A program made the translations under genes and the position numbers. The notes under the pieces are model-generated. The model saw only the letters and a list, made by a program, of their open reading frames with translations. It was not told where the DNA came from and made no database searches. Below are positions 60,965-64,000 of a stretch of DNA of 64,000 nucleotides, one piece after another (positions within the stretch are counted from its first letter, which is position 1; every line of letters starts with the position of its first letter). This stretch comes from Antribacter soli (GTDB taxonomy: Bacteria > Actinomycetota > Actinomycetes > Actinomycetales > Cellulomonadaceae), in NCBI RefSeq assembly GCF_021568775.1, contig NZ_JAKGSG010000029.1:124001-188000 (forward strand), in the 5' to 3' direction.

Positions 60965-61714
60965 ATGTCGACGCAGGCACAGGAAGGGCAGGCCGCCAAC
61001 CCACCGGCCGCGCACGACGCCGAACCGCACCGGGAGGGGCTGGCCCAGCGGCTGAACTGGCTACGTGCCGGCGTCCTCGGCGCGAACGACGGCATCGTGT
61101 CGGTGGCGGCCGTCGTGGTCGGCGTGGCGGGCGCGACGACGCAGAACGCCCCCATCCTCATCGCGGGGCTGGCGGCCCTCGTCGGTGGCGCGATCTCGAT
61201 GGCGCTCGGCGAGTACGTGTCCGTCAGCAGCCAGAGCGACAGCGAGAAGGCGCTCATAGCGAAGGAGCGCCGAGAGCTCGAGGAGATGCCGGACGAGGAG
61301 CTCGCCGAGCTTGCCGGTCTGTACGAGGCCAAGGGCCTCTCCCCCACGACCGCGCGGCAGGTCGCGGTCGAGCTCACCGCGCACGACGCCCTGGGCGCCC
61401 ACCTGTCCGCGGAGCTGAACATCGACCAGTACGACGTCGTCAGCCCGTGGCACGCCGCCACCGCGTCCGCGCTCGCGTTCACCGTCGGCGGCGTGCTGCC
61501 CCTCGCGTCCGTGCTGCTCGTGCCCGAGCCGTGGCGCTCAGCGGTGACCTTCGTCGTGGTCCTGGCCGCCCTGGCCGTGACCGGCGGGATGGCCGCGTGG
61601 ATCGGCGGCAGCCCCCGGACTCGGTCGATCGCCCGCGTCGTCGTGGGCGGCGCGCTCGCGCTGGGCGCCACGTTCGGGATCGGCTCGCTGCTCGGCGTGG
61701 CCGGGGTGGTCTGA
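60965..61714 (+). CDS. VIT-family (CCC1-like) membrane transporter
   Basis: A 249-residue protein with five transmembrane helices. The opening LRAGVLGANDGIVSVAAVVVGVAGA and GGAISMALGEYVSVSSQSD are the VIT/CCC1 signatures; a charged helical segment (about 97-160, rich in E) is the region that holds metal in plant VIT1. Members move iron or manganese out of the cytoplasm. ATG at 60965 preferred. Confidence 0.9.
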   Translation: MSTQAQEGQAANPPAAHDAEPHREGLAQRLNWLRAGVLGANDGIVSVAAVVVGVAGATTQNAPILIAGLAALVGGAISMALGEYVSVSSQSDSEKALIAKERRELEEMPDEELAELAGLYEAKGLSPTTARQVAVELTAHDALGAHLSAELNIDQYDVVSPWHAATASALAFTVGGVLPLASVLLVPEPWRSAVTFVVVLAALAVTGGMAAWIGGSPRTRSIARVVVGGALALGATFGIGSLLGVAGVV

Positions 61715-61741
61715 GACCCGTCCCCCGGTGACGATGGGGGC

Positions 61742-63370
61742 ATGCTCCTCGCCGACGTCGCCGCCACCTCCGACGCTGTCGCCGCCACCCGGTCGCGACT
61801 CGCCAAGCGCGCCGCGATCGCGGAGCTCCTGCGGCGGGCCGCCGATGATTCCGCCGACGACGTCGAGATCGTCGTCGCCTACCTCGCCGGCGAGCTGCGC
61901 CAGCGCCGCACCGGTCTCGGCTGGGCGGCCCTGCGCCACCTGCCGCCGCCCGCCACGACGGCGACGCTCACCGTCCGCGACGTGGACGCCGCGTTCGAGG
62001 CGATCGCGGCGCTCTCGGGCACCGGTTCCGAGGCGGCGCGTGCGGCGGCGTCGGCCGCGCTGTTCGGCGCGGCGACGGAGCGCGAGCAGGCGTTCCTGCG
62101 GGGACTGGTCGCCGGTGAGCTGCGGCAGGGCGCGCTGGACTCCGTCGTCGTCGACGCGGTGGCCGAGGCGGCCGGTGTGCCCGCCGACGCGGTCCGCCGT
62201 GCTGTCATGCTCCGGGGCGCCACGGGCCCGGTCGCGAGCGCCGCACTCTTGGCATCGGCGCCGGGCGGGGACCCGCTCACTGTCCTGGCGGGCTTCACGC
62301 TGGAGGTCGGGCGGCCGGTGCGGCCGATGCTGGCGCAGTCGGCGCCCGACGTCGGCGCCGCCATCGAGAAGCTCGGCTCGCCGGGCGAGGTCTGCGTCGA
62401 CGTCAAGCTGGACGGCATCCGTATCCAGGTGCACCGGCTCGGCGACGAGGTGCGTGTTCACACACGGTCTCTCGACGACATCACCGACCGCGTCCCGGAG
62501 ATCGTCGCCGCGGTGCGCGCCCTGCCGTCGGACCGCCTCGTGCTCGACGGCGAGGCGCTCGCCCTCGGGCCCGACGGCGTCCCGCGCCCCTTCCAGGAGA
62601 CGGCCGCCCGGTCCGCGACGCGGGAGGCTCGCGAGGCCGCCGCCGGCGCGGCCGGCGATGGGTCCGACGTCGGCGCCTCGGCCGACCCGTCCGATCCCGC
62701 CGCTGAGGCGGCCCTTGCGTCCCGGGTCCAGCTGTCCCCGTTCTTCTTCGACGTGCTCCACGCGGACGGCCGTGACCTCGTGGACGCCCCGCTGCGCGAG
62801 CGGCTCGCAGTCCTCGACCAGGTCGCGGCGCCGCACACGGTCCGGCGCCTGGTCACGGACGACCCGGCGGCGGCCGCGGACTTCTTCGCGGGCGCCCTGC
62901 GCGAGCAGCAGGAGGGCGTCGTGGTGAAGTCGCTGGAGGCGCCGTACGCGGCGGGCCGCCGCGGTGCCGGGTGGGTCAAGGTCAAGCCGCGCCAGACGCT
63001 CGACCTCGTGGTGCTGGCCGTCGAGTGGGGCTCGGGCCGCCGGCAGGGCACGCTGTCGAACATCCACCTCGGTGCGCGCGACCCCGAGGGCGGCTTCGTC
63101 ATGCTCGGCAAGACGTTCAAGGGCATGACCGACGAGATGCTCGCGTGGCAGACCCGCCGGTTCCTCGAGCTCGAGACGACCCGCTCGGGGCACGTGGTCC
63201 ACGTGCGCCCCGAGCAGGTCGTCGAGATCGCGTTCGACGGGCTGCAGCGCTCTACCCGCTACCCGGGCGGGCTGGCGCTCCGGTTCGCGCGCGTGCTGCG
63301 CTACCGCGACGACAAGAGCGCCTCGGAGGCGGACACGATCGACACGGTGCGCTCCCTGGCGGGCTACTAG
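61742..63370 (+). CDS. ligB: ATP-dependent DNA ligase
   Basis: A 542-residue ligase of the archaeal/actinobacterial LigB type: helical N-terminal DNA-binding domain (about 1-195), adenylation domain with nucleophilic K222 (DVKLDGIR), and C-terminal OB fold ([20 protein letters not shown] onwards). It seals nicks using ATP; bacteria that have it also carry the essential NAD-dependent LigA, so it probably serves repair. A low-complexity insertion occurs at about 300-322. Confidence 0.92.
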   Translation: MLLADVAATSDAVAATRSRLAKRAAIAELLRRAADDSADDVEIVVAYLAGELRQRRTGLGWAALRHLPPPATTATLTVRDVDAAFEAIAALSGTGSEAARAAASAALFGAATEREQAFLRGLVAGELRQGALDSVVVDAVAEAAGVPADAVRRAVMLRGATGPVASAALLASAPGGDPLTVLAGFTLEVGRPVRPMLAQSAPDVGAAIEKLGSPGEVCVDVKLDGIRIQVHRLGDEVRVHTRSLDDITDRVPEIVAAVRALPSDRLVLDGEALALGPDGVPRPFQETAARSATREAREAAAGAAGDGSDVGASADPSDPAAEAALASRVQLSPFFFDVLHADGRDLVDAPLRERLAVLDQVAAPHTVRRLVTDDPAAAADFFAGALREQQEGVVVKSLEAPYAAGRRGAGWVKVKPRQTLDLVVLAVEWGSGRRQGTLSNIHLGARDPEGGFVMLGKTFKGMTDEMLAWQTRRFLELETTRSGHVVHVRPEQVVEIAFDGLQRSTRYPGGLALRFARVLRYRDDKSASEADTIDTVRSLAGY

Positions 63371-63394
63371 GGGTGTCTCCCATACGGGCGGCCC

Positions 63395-63829
63395 TCAGTC
63401 GAGGCAGAACTCGTTGCCCTCGATGTCCTGCAGCGTGATGCACGACTCGTTCTCCTCGTCGGCGTACTGCGTCAGCACGTGTGTAGCGCCGAGCGCGAGC
63501 AGCCGTGCGGCCTCGGCCTCGAGGGTGGCGAGGCGCTCCTCACCCACGAGCCCGGTGCCGGCCCGCACGTCGAGATGCACCCGGTTCTTGACGACCTTGC
63601 CCTCGGGAACGCGCTGGAAGTACAGCCGCGGACCGACACCCGTGGGATCGATGCAGGCGAACCATGCACCCCGATCCTCAGGCGGCAGCGAGCGATCGTA
63701 TTCGTCCCAGGTGGCGAACCCCTCCGGTGGCGGCGGTACGACGTACCCCAACACCTCGCACCAGAAGCGAGCGACGCGCTCAGGCTCTGCGCAGTCGAAG
63801 GTGACTTGGAACTGTCTGACAGACGGCAT
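63395..63829 (-). CDS. VOC-family protein (glyoxalase-like domain)
   Basis: A 144-residue single-domain protein of the Glyoxalase_6 type: FQVTFDCAEPERVARFWCEVLGY, LYFQRVPEGKVVKNRVHLDV and LQDIEGNEFCLD are its hallmarks. Substrate unknown. The ATG is 13 bases from the next gap; convergent to the ligase gene. Confidence 0.88.
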   Translation of the reverse strand: MPSVRQFQVTFDCAEPERVARFWCEVLGYVVPPPPEGFATWDEYDRSLPPEDRGAWFACIDPTGVGPRLYFQRVPEGKVVKNRVHLDVRAGTGLVGEERLATLEAEAARLLALGATHVLTQYADEENESCITLQDIEGNEFCLD

Positions 63830-63867
63830 CGGTCCACCATAGCGGCGCGTTCACGCTCGCCGGCCCG

Positions 63868-64000
63868 TTACACGGGCACGCGCAGCGTGGCCGTGTAACC
63901 CTCGGAGACGGACCCCGTGAGCTTCGCCATCTGCAGGGAGTACCCGTCGGAGAAGACGTTGTCCGAGTCCAGCGAGACCCCGGCGAGGTTCCCGACGGAG
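63868..64000 (-). CDS. C-terminal end of a protein cut by the window edge
   Basis: The minus-strand frame ending at TAA 63870-63868 encodes at least 43 residues, beginning SVGNLAGVSLDSDNVFSDG and ending ATLRVPV. It is beta-strand-like and open to the window edge. No family is recognisable from so short a piece. Confidence 0.55.
   Translation of the reverse strand, partial: SVGNLAGVSLDSDNVFSDGYSLQMAKLTGSVSEGYTATLRVPV

Noticed and set aside
1-64000. tRNA or rRNA genes, CRISPR arrays, insertion sequences or prophage
   Set aside because: No regularly spaced repeats, transposase or integrase motifs, or tRNA-like cloverleaf sequences were recognised on either strand.

Overview
The window is 64 kb of very GC-rich chromosomal DNA with tightly packed genes, many GTG starts, frequent ATGA/GTGA/TAATG gene overlaps and few A/T-rich spacers. 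Gene content (many LacI regulators, lipoprotein-dependent sugar ABC importers, GH5/GH28/GH35/GH43/GH78 enzymes, CBM13 and X2 modules, an F420-type deazaflavin oxidoreductase, a VIT-family transporter, an LmeA-like lipid-binding protein) points to a plant-polysaccharide-degrading actinobacterium of the Micrococcales (Cellulomonas/Cellulosimicrobium/Promicromonospora-like). That placement is inference; no rRNA, tRNA, prophage, IS element or CRISPR array was seen.

Layout. 1-5.6 kb: LacI regulator with operators at the window edge, a trypsin/PDZ protease, a double ABM-fold protein, an OmpR-type two-component system and a secreted SnoaL-like protein. 5.7-14.1 kb: an alpha-L-rhamnosidase/sugar ABC transporter operon, its LacI repressor, and a divergent secreted GH43-CBM13 enzyme; two TTTAAGCGCTT-type operators flank the repressor. 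14.1-17.3 kb: GntR regulator, gamma-carbonic-anhydrase-like protein, a remnant of a GntP gluconate permease, and a Tat-exported PAP2 phosphatase. 17.4-26.1 kb: a pectin-oligosaccharide locus (LplB/YteP permease, YesL-like protein, binding protein, GH28, LplC/YtcP permease, serine hydrolase, GH43) with two matching operators but no linked regulator. 26-41.7 kb: mixed housekeeping and accessory genes (Ogt, M23 peptidase, DoxX, YrdB, MMPL, NarL-type two-component system, MarR, deazaflavin oxidoreductase, HicB-like protein, GNAT, a DMT transporter running into a YdeI-like domain, a PQQ-propeller protein, GH35, P-loop kinase, CHRD protein). 41.8-48.4 kb: a metal-regulated-looking locus in which an MFS exporter plus a leaderless HtaA-domain protein diverge from an Opp/Cnt-like ABC importer across a Fur/Zur-type box. 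48.4-55.9 kb: VOC protein, a secreted CBM13-pectinesterase-pectate lyase fusion, LacI regulator, zinc dehydrogenase, LmeA-like protein, GH5 endoglucanase. 56.2-64 kb: DUF308-lipase fusion followed by a suspicious G26/C26 tract, small orphan gene, MFS, ArsR-like regulator, VIT transporter, ATP-dependent DNA ligase, VOC protein and a cut-off C-terminus.

How it works together (inference). Secreted enzymes (pectinesterase-pectate lyase, GH43-CBM13, GH5) open pectin, arabinan and glucan; the lipoprotein ABC importers take up oligosaccharides; cytoplasmic GH28, GH43, GH78 and GH35 finish them. LacI-type operators sit just downstream of recognisable -10 elements in several places, so induction by sugar is the dominant control. 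Both sugar importers lack an ATPase and must borrow a shared MsiK-like subunit from elsewhere. The most interesting less-described element is the HtaA-MFS-Opp locus at 41.8-48.4 kb.
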